DNA of 16,780 nt from an uncultured Marvinbryantia sp. (GCF_905201705.1 NZ_CAJKOX010000062.1:1-16780), one strand, 5' to 3'; shown: positions 1 through 7,095, numbered from the stretch's first letter. Translations and numbers: made by a program. Notes: generated by a model not told the origin, from the letters alone.

Positions 1-2
1 AT

Positions 3-350
3 TTTTCCGGCAGAAGTTTTCTTGCACCGATTTCTACTTCTCAGGTTGGAATTTTTAATGTGACATTTGAACCTGGATGCAGAAATAACTGGCACATCCA
101 TCATGCAAAAAGTGGAGGCGGACAGATTCTGGTATGTGTTGCCGGAAGAGGATATTATCAGGAAGAAGGTAAAGAAGCTGTAGAAATGAAACCGGGTGAC
201 TGCATCAATATTCCGGCAGAAGTGAAACACTGGCATGGCGCAGCACCGGATGAATGGTTTTCCCATCTGGCAATTGAGGTGCCGGGAGTGGATTGTTCTA
301 ATGAGTGGTGTGAGGCGGTATCGGAGAAAGAGTACGCTGGATTAAGATAA
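3..350 (+). CDS. Cupin-domain protein, 3' part (5' end outside window)
   Basis: The reading frame is open from the first bases of the window to the stop at 348-350, giving 115 residues. A GTG at 60 is in frame, but recognisable cupin sequence lies upstream of it, so the true start is before the window. Both cupin motifs are visible: a metal-binding G-W-H-I-H-H motif with two histidines near the GTG, and later P-G-D-C-I-N-I-P-A followed by K-H-W-H-G with further histidines. The family is small single-domain cupins (COG1917 type), often encoded beside or fused to carboxymuconolactone decarboxylase-like proteins and beside aldo/keto reductases. The substrate cannot be told from sequence. The next reading frame starts 10 bases after the stop with its own ribosome binding site, so an operon is likely. 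Confidence 0.85.
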   Translation, partial: FSGRSFLAPISTSQVGIFNVTFEPGCRNNWHIHHAKSGGGQILVCVAGRGYYQEEGKEAVEMKPGDCINIPAEVKHWHGAAPDEWFSHLAIEVPGVDCSNEWCEAVSEKEYAGLR

Positions 351-360
351 GGAGAGCACC

Positions 361-480
361 ATGGAATACGGTAAACTCGGAAATACAGATATAGAAGAGC
401 TATATGTTCCACATGAGATAGTTGGTGCAATTGATAAAAATCCGGCGCAAGGTGTTATTTTGCTTGATGAAAAGAAATAA
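361..480 (+). pseudogene. Aldo/keto reductase N-terminal stub (39 codons)
   Basis: An ATG at 361 follows a good AAGGAGA site and opens with MEYGKLGNTDIEE, which resembles the conserved start of aldo/keto reductases (M-x-Y-R-x-L-G-x-T-x-x-x-V-S). After about 13 residues the similarity stops and the frame closes at 478-480. The remaining residues (PHEIVGAIDKNPAQ and on) are not recognised by eye. I read it as a gene start whose body was deleted and joined to unrelated sequence. It is unlikely to make a working protein. It sits between the cupin gene and the acetyltransferase tail, consistent with several deletions in one former accessory operon. Confidence 0.55.
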
Positions 481-497
481 TAAAGAATGAGGTGTAG

Positions 498-578
498 CCA
501 TATGAGGAAAAGGATGTACCGGATTATGCAGTAGCAGTTGGAAATCCGGCAAAAGTAATAAAAATGCTTGATAAATAA
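498..578 (+). pseudogene. C-terminal tail of a hexapeptide-repeat O-acetyltransferase (maltose/galactoside acetyltransferase type)
   Basis: The frame 498-578 reads PYEEKDVPDYAVAVGNPAKV and then IKMLDK and a stop. This matches the characteristic last strand and tail of left-handed beta-helix sugar acetyltransferases (V-T-K-D-I-P-x-x-x-V-x-x-G-N-P-A-K-V-I). A stop lies directly upstream at 495-497, there is no start codon, and none of the hexapeptide repeats are present. Only about 26 of roughly 190-200 residues remain, so it is a dead fragment. The intact reductase gene begins 22 bases further on. Confidence 0.7.
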
Positions 579-600
579 AAATTTCAGGAGGACTAAAAAG

Positions 601-1440
601 ATGGAAAATATGAAGTTGAATAACAATTTGGAATGTCCAATGCTTGGACTAGGAACTTTTATGTTATCACCAGAGGATGCCTACACAAGTACATTAGAGG
701 CATTAAAAATGGGATATTCCCTAATTGATACAGCAAATGCTTATGTAAATGAGCGTGCAGTTGGAAGAGCAATCAAGGATAGTGGAATTGACAGAAAAAA
801 TATATTTCTATCAACAAAAATATGGGCTAGTGAATATGAAAATGAGAATGCTGTAGAAGAAACTCTAGAAAGACTTGGTGTTGATTATGTGGATTTACTT
901 TATATACACCAGCCTGCAGGCAACTGGCTTGCCGGATACAGAATGCTTGAAAAAGCGTATAGAGAGGGCAAAGCAAAATCCATTGGTATCTCGAATTTTG
1001 AAGGAAAATATATGCAAGAGTTGGAAACAAAGTGGGAAATTGTACCTCAGTTTATTCAGGTGGAAGCACATCCATATTTCACACAGAAAGAACTTCGTGT
1101 AACTTTAGACAAATATGGAATTAAGCTTATGAGCTGGTATCCACTGGGACATGGAGATACAGCATTAATGAATGAGTTGGTATTTGCAGGACTTGGCAAA
1201 AAATATGGAAAAACACCTGCACAGGTTATTCTCCGTTGGCATACTCAGATGGGATTTGTTGTAATTCCTGGAAGTAAAAATGCAGAACACATTAAGGACA
1301 ATATGGATATCTTTGATTTTACATTAACAGATGAAGAAATGGAACAGATTGCAAAGCTGGACAAGAATGAAAGATATTATCACCGCACGGATGAACAGCT
1401 TGTACAGTTTGCAAACTGGAAACCAGAGTTTGAAAAATAA
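601..1440 (+). CDS. Aldo/keto reductase, intact
   Basis: This is a 279-residue cytoplasmic NAD(P)H-dependent oxidoreductase of the (beta/alpha)8 aldo/keto reductase superfamily, which reduces aldehydes or ketones to alcohols. The catalytic tetrad is complete: D43 and Y48 in LIDTANAY, K73 in FLSTKIW and H103 in LLYIHQP. The cofactor phosphate-binding segment PGSKNAEHIKDN is at 223-234, and SIGISNF (127-133) and the family-typical WYPLGHG region are present. Length is normal for the 2,5-diketo-gluconate-reductase-like branch. I chose ATG 601 because AGGAGG at 586-591 is well placed; the frame stays open upstream to a TTG at 568, but that overlaps the acetyltransferase remnant and has no ribosome binding site. 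The physiological substrate is unknown. It may have been the last gene of the same operon as the upstream fragments. Confidence 0.93.
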   Translation: MENMKLNNNLECPMLGLGTFMLSPEDAYTSTLEALKMGYSLIDTANAYVNERAVGRAIKDSGIDRKNIFLSTKIWASEYENENAVEETLERLGVDYVDLLYIHQPAGNWLAGYRMLEKAYREGKAKSIGISNFEGKYMQELETKWEIVPQFIQVEAHPYFTQKELRVTLDKYGIKLMSWYPLGHGDTALMNELVFAGLGKKYGKTPAQVILRWHTQMGFVVIPGSKNAEHIKDNMDIFDFTLTDEEMEQIAKLDKNERYYHRTDEQLVQFANWKPEFEK

Positions 1441-1480
1441 TACTGAGAAAATAGTATGAGCAAAAATGATGTATGGCTGA

Positions 1481-1573
1481 ATCAGTAAATATGGAATACT
1501 AAATCCATTAATTGTCAGACCAAGGCCGAAAGGATTTTACGAGGTTATATCAGGACACTGAAGACAGTAGCGA
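1481..1573 (+). pseudogene. ParB-family N-terminal domain fragment
   Basis: The frame 1481-1558 reads ISKYGILNPLIVRPRPKGFY followed by EVISGH. This is very close to the core of the ParB/Spo0J/RepB N-terminal domain (x-S-I-x-x-x-G-V-L-x-P-L-I-V-R-P then Y-E-I-I-S-G-H-R-R). A stop precedes it at 1478-1480. Immediately after the GH, where family members have R-R, the codon is TGA (a one-base change from CGA), followed by AGA and, two codons later, TAG. Just upstream another frame gives AESV, compatible with a frameshift in the preceding helix. No HTH domain follows, because the minus-strand MATE gene ends at 1574. ParB-like genes of this type are usual on plasmids and integrative elements, so this is probably a mobile-element scar. 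Confidence 0.65.
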
Positions 1574-2917
1574 TTAGGATTTCTCGAATCCGTAAACCCA
1601 TTTTCCACGTAAGAACAGATACAGAAAAATCACGGAGCTGATACCCCAAGTCAATGGGTATGCCCAGAAAATCACTCGTATATCCGGGATAATACGAACT
1701 GCCACAGTAATGTAGCTTACGCGAAACAGACACCAGTCACAGAGCATAACGATCATCGGAACGGATGCGTTACCTGATCCACGAAGTATTGCTGCGATGC
1801 AATGAGAAAACGCCAGCAGACAATAAAATAACGCAATTGTTCTGGACTGCATGACTCCATAATGTACAACATCAGGATCTCTGTTAAACGCTGTGATCAG
1901 TACCGGTGCTGCCACATATATGATAATACCGATCAACTCTGCAATAGTAATCGAGCAGAAAACTCCAAATCTTGCTCCCTTTTTCGCCCGGTCATACTGT
2001 TTTGCACCCAGATTCTGACTGACAAAGGTTGTCAGAGCCATTGTAAAACAGGTCACCGGCAAAAAGGCGAATCCCTCTATCTTGGAGTAGGAACCACATC
2101 CTGCCATCGCCATTTTTCCAAATGCATTTATATTTGACTGTACAAAGACGTTCGCGATCGCGATCACTGAATTCTGAAAACCGGATGGTACACCATTCTG
2201 GATGATCTGCTTCAGCATAGAACTGTCAAAACGAATCTCTCGCAATTCCAGACGGTATTCTTCTTCCACACGCAGCAGATGAACCATACAGAGCAGTGCA
2301 CTGACAAACTGTGAAATTGCGGTTGCAAGTGCTGCTGATCCGACTCCCATGTCAAGACCTGCGATAAAGAAAATATCCAGAACGACATTGACACAGGAAG
2401 AAATAATCAAATATATCAATGGATGGCGTCCATCACCGACCGACTGCAGAACTCCAACAAAGATATTGTACATGACAACACCCATAGACCCTGCAAAATA
2501 TGTACGGAAATACACAATAGATTCCGGGAGCACGTCCGCAGGAGTTCCCATCAATACCAGGATCTTTGGTGCCAGAAGCATTCCCAAAACTGTCAGCACA
2601 GCACCGGCCACAAGTCCAAATGCAACCGTTGTATGGATTGCCTTTTGCAGGCAGTCTCTTTTTTTGGCTCCGTAATATCGTGCAATAACAACACCTGCAC
2701 CCATGGCAATGCCGTTAATAAAACCTACCATCAGAAAAATCAGATTTCCAGATGAACTGACTGCCGCCAGTGCATTACTTCCTAGAAAATTTCCTACGAT
2801 CAGGGAATCAGCAGTATTATACAATTGCTGGAACAGATTTCCCAGAAACAATGGAATTGCAAAAAAAATGATCTTTTGGGAGATACTTCCCTCTGTCATT
2901 CTCAGACTCTTTTTCAT
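1574..2917 (-). CDS. MATE family efflux transporter
   Basis: This is a 447-residue polytopic membrane protein of the multidrug and toxic compound extrusion family, a Na+- or H+-coupled exporter in the cytoplasmic membrane. It shows the typical opening (F-A-I-P-L-F-L-G-N-L-F-Q-Q-L-Y-N-T-A-D-S-L-I-V-G-style helix 1, including the conserved TADS), a GAGVVIARYYGA loop, the mid-protein repeat of the same fold after about residue 230, and a basic C-terminal end. Length is normal for the family and no interruption is seen. The start ATG (2915-2917 on the plus strand) has a GGGAAGAG purine stretch upstream. It belongs to the NorM/MepA/DinF-like group; the exported compound cannot be inferred. It is divergent from the next MATE gene, with about 360 bases between the two starts that hold both predicted promoters. 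Confidence 0.93.
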   Translation of the reverse strand: MKKSLRMTEGSISQKIIFFAIPLFLGNLFQQLYNTADSLIVGNFLGSNALAAVSSSGNLIFLMVGFINGIAMGAGVVIARYYGAKKRDCLQKAIHTTVAFGLVAGAVLTVLGMLLAPKILVLMGTPADVLPESIVYFRTYFAGSMGVVMYNIFVGVLQSVGDGRHPLIYLIISSCVNVVLDIFFIAGLDMGVGSAALATAISQFVSALLCMVHLLRVEEEYRLELREIRFDSSMLKQIIQNGVPSGFQNSVIAIANVFVQSNINAFGKMAMAGCGSYSKIEGFAFLPVTCFTMALTTFVSQNLGAKQYDRAKKGARFGVFCSITIAELIGIIIYVAAPVLITAFNRDPDVVHYGVMQSRTIALFYCLLAFSHCIAAILRGSGNASVPMIVMLCDWCLFRVSYITVAVRIIPDIRVIFWAYPLTWGISSVIFLYLFLRGKWVYGFEKS

Positions 2918-3011
2918 AGTTAAAATTACTCTTCCCTTTCCTGTGTTCTTTGAATCAATAGAGATGAAGGACTGCTCTTCGTGATAGTTGCCTCTCTACC
3001 TTATTATTTGT

Positions 3012-3041
3012 ACCATACCATGCATATGTTGCTGATGTCAA
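3012..3041 (-). promoter_or_regulatory. Predicted sigma-A promoter of the minus-strand MATE gene
   Basis: On the minus strand TTGACA (complement of 3036-3041) is followed, after an 18-base spacer, by TATGGT (complement of 3012-3017). The predicted leader to the MATE start at 2917 is about 90 bases. The -35 box is perfect and the -10 box is moderate. It is the best candidate in the region, but there is no experimental support. Confidence 0.5.
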
Positions 3042-3084
3042 TGTAAAGCTGTTTGTAGGGCTGGAATTCCGTAATGATTAATGC

Positions 3085-3113
3085 TTGAAAGTCTCCTGAA
3101 AGAATGCTATAAT
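3085..3113 (+). promoter_or_regulatory. Predicted sigma-A promoter of the plus-strand MATE gene
   Basis: TTGAAA at 3085-3090 and a consensus TATAAT at 3108-3113 are separated by exactly 17 bases. Transcription would begin near 3120, giving a leader of about 155 bases before the MATE start at 3276. The leader contains the strong hairpin terminator at 3162-3200. Confidence 0.72.
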
Positions 3114-3161
3114 ATTAAGCGTAAAATTTGAGTGGACTTTTCCGGATTCGGTCATCTTTTT

Positions 3162-3200
3162 GCCACACAGCTATCTTGTGATAGCCGTGTGGCTTTTTTT
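3162..3200 (+). terminator. Intrinsic terminator in the MATE leader (possible attenuator)
   Basis: The arms GCCACAC-A-GCTATC and GATAGC-C-GTGTGGC pair perfectly except for one A/C mismatch, around a TTGT loop, and are followed at once by seven T. It begins about 40 bases after the predicted start site and ends 75 bases before the MATE start codon. It lies inside the leader of the gene rather than behind any upstream plus-strand gene, because the upstream neighbour is divergent. This is the geometry of a transcription attenuator. I do not recognise a known riboswitch aptamer in the short stretch before it. Confidence 0.8.
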
Positions 3201-3275
3201 GTTGTCTGCATCCTGGAAAATCTGGCAGAACGGAGGATGGAAGCTGCCGGACACTTTGTGGAGAGGAGGGAAAGT

Positions 3276-4616
3276 ATGCAGACCAATAATAAAATGGCGG
3301 TTGCTCCTGTTGGAAAGCTCATCTGGCAAATGTCGATACCGCCGCTGATTTCCATGTTCCTGCAATATTCCTATAACCTGATAGACAGCGCGTTTGTGGC
3401 GCGGTTGAGTGAGAATGCATTGACCGCTGTTTCTCTGTCATTCCCGATTACAACATTGATGAATGCAGCGTCTATCTGGATCGGTGTCGGCGTGAATGTG
3501 CTGATAGCAGGGTATCTTGGACAGAAAAAGCAGGATGAGGCAAATGCAACTGTCACACATGGATTGTTACTGGCTTTTGGAATAGGTGCTTTGCTCAACC
3601 TTATGTCATTACTGATTATGAAACCCTATTTTCGGGCATTCACCAATAATGAAGAAATTTATCAGCTGAGCATCGCCTATATGAGTGTGTGCTCCTTCAT
3701 GCAAATTCCCAATATGGTGCATATCGCCATCCAGAAGATGATACAGGCCACCGGGAACATGGTCGCTCCCATGTGGTTCCAGATCGCGGGTGTGGTCGTT
3801 AACTTCGTGTTCGACCCCATTCTGATTTTTGGGGTTGGTATTTTCCCGGCTATGGGAATCCGCGGCGCTGCGGTATCTACCGTTGCAGGCTATCTGCTGT
3901 CCATGATTTTGGCATTTGCTTTACTGCTGGGCAAAAAGCAGAAAGTGCAGGTGAAAATCAAAGGCTTTCATTTGAAAAAGCAGGTGATCTACCGTATTTT
4001 TGCCTTTGGCCTGCCATCTTTTATCATGAACGCCCTCAGTTCGTTTGTGGTGACCTTTGTCAATCTGTTTTTGGTGGCGTATTCCGATACGGCGATCGCT
4101 TTCTTCGGCGCATATTTTAAGGTGCAGCAGCTGATTGTTATGACGGTAAACGGCTTGATTCAAGGCTGTTTGCCTGTCATGCGGTTTAACTACGGCGCAG
4201 GCAACAGCGAACGGCTGCATTCAGCTTTCCGATATGGAACTGTTTTGGTCACCGGCATGATGATACTGGGGACGTTGGCTGTCCTCCTCTTTTCGGCGCA
4301 GATTCTGGGATTGTTTACGGCGTCGGAAGCCATGCGCTCCTTTGGAATCTCCGCCATGCGGATCATGGCAGCAAGCTATCTGTTTTGCGGCCTTTCTATG
4401 ATGATTTCCACCTATTTTCAGACCACAGAAAAAGTAGGTTCCAGCATGGCAATCCAATTATGCAGGCAAATGCTTTTCCTTGTGCCTGCCCTGTGGTGTC
4501 TGGACAAATTGTTCCAGCTGAACGGAATCTGGCTTGCATTTCCGGTTGCTGAAACCGCCACTTTGCTCGTTGCGCTTGTGATGATGGCATGGCATCGCCG
4601 CAAAAATATCTCATAA
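3276..4616 (+). CDS. MATE family efflux transporter
   Basis: This is a 446-residue multidrug/cation antiporter in the cytoplasmic membrane. It opens with GKLIWQMSIPPLISMFLQYSY and NLIDSAFVARLSENALTAVS, the family's helix-1 and helix-2 signature, followed by GVGVNVLIAGYLG. A second helix bundle starts near residue 235 (IFAFGLPSFIMNALSS), and the GLIQGCLPVMRFNYGAG motif is typical of MepA-like members. I chose ATG 3276 because GAGAGGAGGG (3261-3270) lies five bases upstream and the protein then starts like its relatives. The frame is in fact open back to a GTG at 3132, but that stretch runs through the terminator hairpin and has no ribosome binding site. The next MATE gene starts 22 bases after its stop, so the two form an operon. 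Codon use and GC look higher here than in the genes before 2917 and after 6050. Confidence 0.93.
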   Translation: MQTNNKMAVAPVGKLIWQMSIPPLISMFLQYSYNLIDSAFVARLSENALTAVSLSFPITTLMNAASIWIGVGVNVLIAGYLGQKKQDEANATVTHGLLLAFGIGALLNLMSLLIMKPYFRAFTNNEEIYQLSIAYMSVCSFMQIPNMVHIAIQKMIQATGNMVAPMWFQIAGVVVNFVFDPILIFGVGIFPAMGIRGAAVSTVAGYLLSMILAFALLLGKKQKVQVKIKGFHLKKQVIYRIFAFGLPSFIMNALSSFVVTFVNLFLVAYSDTAIAFFGAYFKVQQLIVMTVNGLIQGCLPVMRFNYGAGNSERLHSAFRYGTVLVTGMMILGTLAVLLFSAQILGLFTASEAMRSFGISAMRIMAASYLFCGLSMMISTYFQTTEKVGSSMAIQLCRQMLFLVPALWCLDKLFQLNGIWLAFPVAETATLLVALVMMAWHRRKNIS

Positions 4617-4638
4617 CGTGTTTTGCGAAGGAGGAATT

Positions 4639-5851
4639 ATGAACGACACTTTCATGAAAGAGAAACCGATATTACCGCTGATTTTGTCCATGACCCTGCC
4701 TATGGTTTTATCCATGCTGGTTAATTCTCTATACAACATTATCGACAGCTTTTTCGTCGCACAGATTAGCGAGGAAGCTATGACGGCGTTATCACTGGTT
4801 TACCCGGTTCAAAATTTTATCAATGCTGTTGGAATTGGATTTGGCGTTGGAATCAACGCCGTAATCGCCTTTCATTTGGGCGCTGGGGATCATGAAAAAG
4901 CGGATCAGGCCGCCACGCAGGGACTTGTGCTTGCCGTGATTCATGGCGTTTGAGAAATTGTACCAGGCAGTAGGAAACATGAAAACGACCATGATAAGCC
5001 TGATGTGCGGGTGCATCACAAACATTGTCTTAGATCCCGTTCTGATTTTTGGCTATGGTCTATTCCCGGAAATGGGAATCGAAGGCGCTGCACTGGCAAC
5101 CGGCATCGGGCAGACTCTGACGCTTGCGATTTACCTTGTAGTCTATCTTGTGCGGCCAATTCGCGTGCACATCCGCAGGCAGTACATTCTGCCCGGCAAA
5201 AAGATGGTAATAAAGCTATACTCCATCGGCATTCCCGCAACCCTGAATCTTGCGCTTCCGTCTCTTTTGATTTCGGCGCTCAATGCGATTTTGACGGCAT
5301 ATTCCGAAGTGTATATTCTGGTTTTAGGAATCTATTACAAATTGCAGACCTTTATCTATCTGCCAGCGAATGGCATTGTGCAGGGGATGCGCCCCCTGAT
5401 TGGCTATAACTACGGCGCGGGGGAGCACAAACGGGTCAGCCAGATTTATCAGATCGTTTTGTGCATGAGTGGCATCATTATGGTGTTTGGGACAGTAATA
5501 TGTCTGCTGATCCCCGGACAGTTGATGGGGCTGTTTACCCACACAAAAGCGACGATTCAGGCCGGGAAAACCGCCTTACGCATCATCGGGGCCGGGTTTA
5601 TCGTCTCGGCGGTTTCTGTTACATCTTCCGGCGCATTGGAGGGACTTGGGAAAGGAACTCCCTCCTTACTGATTTCCCTTTGCCGGTATGTTGTGGTCAT
5701 CATCCCGGCTGCGTTTTTACTCAGCAGGTTTTTCGGAGCGGTTGGCGTCTGGAATGCGTTTTGGATCACGGAAGTGATCTCCGCGGTCATTTCCCTTATC
5801 ATTTACCGCAAGGCGATTGCAAAACCTGTGACGACGGCCCGAAAGGAATGA
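4639..5851 (+). pseudogene. MATE family efflux transporter, broken by an internal deletion and frameshift
   Basis: The start ATG at 4639 follows GAAGGAGG and the first frame gives about 104 good MATE residues (SLYNIIDSFFVAQISEEAMT, GVGINAVIAFHLGAG) ending at IHGV and a stop at 4951-4953. The rest of the protein continues in another frame to 5851, starting AFEKLYQAVGNM and including VLDPVLIFGYGLFPEMGIEG and NGIVQGMRPLIGYNYGAG. Aligned by eye to the neighbouring intact MATE, IHGV matches THGL and AFEKLYQAVGNM matches AIQKMIQATGNM; about 54 residues are absent. The junction reads TTCATGGCGTTTGAG, where the GGCGTT could be the shared repeat of a deletion. The 302-codon second frame could be reinitiated at 4943, but it would lack the first helices of the N-terminal bundle, so loss of function is likely. 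Confidence 0.9.
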
Positions 5852-5940
5852 ATGCCGTTCTGATCGACTGCGCCGGCGTTACGGCGGAAAAAAGTGTTCT
5901 TCGCATTACATCACGTTGGAGCAGGTGGTCATGTATGTAA
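5848..5940 (+). pseudogene. Start of a small gene coupled to the broken MATE gene; truncated
   Basis: ATG 5848 overlaps the TGA of the MATE frame as ATGA and is preceded by GAAAGGA, an arrangement typical of translational coupling. The product begins MNAVLIDCAGVTAEKSVL and then becomes arginine/serine/tryptophan rich and ends after 30 residues. The beginning looks like a real protein start; it faintly recalls barstar-like inhibitor proteins (hydrophobic strand, D-x-x, then a helix), but the match is too short to name. A second frame just downstream (HYITLEQVVMYVTSIKDYLL and on, to a stop near 6000) also looks protein-like, so a frameshifted or deleted gene is possible. Confidence 0.35.
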
Positions 5941-6048
5941 CAAGTATCAAAGACTACCTGCTTTTCTATGAAAAGATAGTTAATTGGTTATCAACTGCAT
6001 AGAAATGTGAAAATACACATAAAATAGTAATGGATATTGATTAAATAA

Positions 6049-6897
6049 ATCCTAGATGAGATAAGAATATATCCGTTGTCCTTCGCAGAGTTCTATGCGG
6101 CTTTCGATGGAGATTATGATGATGCTTGGGAGGAATATATGATATATGGTGGTTTACCACAGGTGCTACAGTTTTCTGTGGAACGCCAAAAGGCTGAGTA
6201 TCTAAAGAACATTTTCACAAATGTTTATATTAAGGATGTTGTAGAACGAAACAAGCTGCGAAATGTTGATGAGATTGATACTTTAGTAGATATCCTTGCT
6301 TCTGCGATAGGAGCTCCTACTAACCCAACTAAAATATCAAATACGTTTAAAAGTGAACGAGGCATCAATTACAGCAATAAGACCATATCCAACCATATAG
6401 ATTATCTTGTGGAGGCATTTTTGATTTCTAAAGCTGACAGATATGATATTAAAGGTAGAAAATATGTGGGAGCAAATCTGAAATACTATTTTACAGATGT
6501 GGGACTTAGAAATGCAAGATTGAATTTTAGACAGCAGGAACCTACTCGTATCATGGAAAATATTGTTTACAATGAACTGCTTATAAGAGGTTATAATGTG
6601 GATGTTGGTATTGTAGAGGCGTATGCGAAAAATGATGAAGGAAAAACAACTCGAAAGCAGTTTGAAGTTGATTTTGTGGTCAATCAGGGGAGTCAGAGAT
6701 ATTATATTCAGGTGGCTTATGATATGACCTCTGAGGAAAAGCAGAAGCAGGAATTTAATTTATTTAGAAATATCCCTGATTCATTTAAAAAGATCGTGGT
6801 AGTAAACGGAACAAAAAAGCCTTGGAGAAATGAGGAAGGCTTTGTAATCATGGGAATGAAGTATTTTCTGCTTAATGCGGATAGTTTGGAGTTTTAG
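6049..6897 (+). pseudogene. ATP-binding protein (AAA + DUF4143 family), N-terminal ATPase half missing
   Basis: The frame reads ILDEIRIYPLSFAEFYAAFD at its opening and then AWEEYMIYGGLPQVL, the well-known junction between the AAA_14 ATPase domain and the DUF4143 domain in COG1373 proteins (x-I-x-x-L-P-L-S-F-x-E-F ... Y-L-x-x-G-G-x-P). It continues through IKDVVERNKLRNVDEIDTLV, the winged-helix-like INYSNKTISNHIDYLVEAFL, KYYFTDVGLRN, ENIVYNELLIRGYNVDVGIV and the nuclease-like KQFEVDFVVNQ segment to a normal C-terminus. About 130 residues with Walker A and B, present in full-length (about 400-residue) members, are absent, and a stop sits at 6046-6048. A TTG at 6076 could in principle start translation, but no ribosome binding site precedes it. 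The 3' three quarters is intact, suggesting a recent deletion. Confidence 0.82.
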
Positions 6898-6945
6898 AAA
6901 TATTGCTGGGATATCGCCAACGAAAAGTAATTATAGATAGTTTAC

Positions 6946-6974
6946 TTGACTTTGCAAGCTATGCATTTTATTCT
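6946..6974 (+). promoter_or_regulatory. Predicted promoter with no gene directly behind it
   Basis: TTGACT (6946-6951) and TATTCT (6969-6974) are 17 bases apart in an AT-rich stretch just after the truncated ATP-binding gene. Transcription from here would reach the terminator at 7054-7095 after roughly 110 bases, without any reading frame of note in between. It could drive a small RNA, or be the original promoter of the YesL gene with an attenuated leader. Confidence 0.4.
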
Positions 6975-7053
6975 ATCAATATAGAAGTAACTTATGAGTT
7001 ATTAACTTTAAAAAATGTAAAATGATATTTACAAATTCAAGTTTGCTAACTTT

Positions 7054-7095
7054 CCCTTTGAGAGAGGAGAAATCCTTTTCTCAAAGGGCTTTTTT
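7054..7095 (+). terminator. Strong intrinsic terminator
   Basis: The 10-base arms CCCTTTGAGA and TCTCAAAGGG pair perfectly; the inside can extend the stem through AGGA-GAAA-TCCT, and a run of six T follows. It would stop transcription coming from the DUF4143 remnant or from the promoter at 6946-6974. It also sits about 180 bases ahead of the YesL start, so an attenuator role is possible. Confidence 0.85.

Noticed and set aside
568..600. TTG at 568 as start of the aldo/keto reductase
   Set aside because: No ribosome binding site precedes it and it overlaps the acetyltransferase tail; ATG 601 has AGGAGG and gives the normal N-terminus.
3921..4614. Several minus-strand open frames inside the intact plus-strand MATE gene
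   Set aside because: They are shadows of the coding strand: overlapping, composition-driven, without ribosome binding sites or recognisable motifs.
5869..5885. Small GC hairpin (CGCCG / CGGCG) after the broken MATE gene
   Set aside because: The stem is only five bases and is followed by A-rich rather than T-rich sequence, so it is not supported as a terminator.
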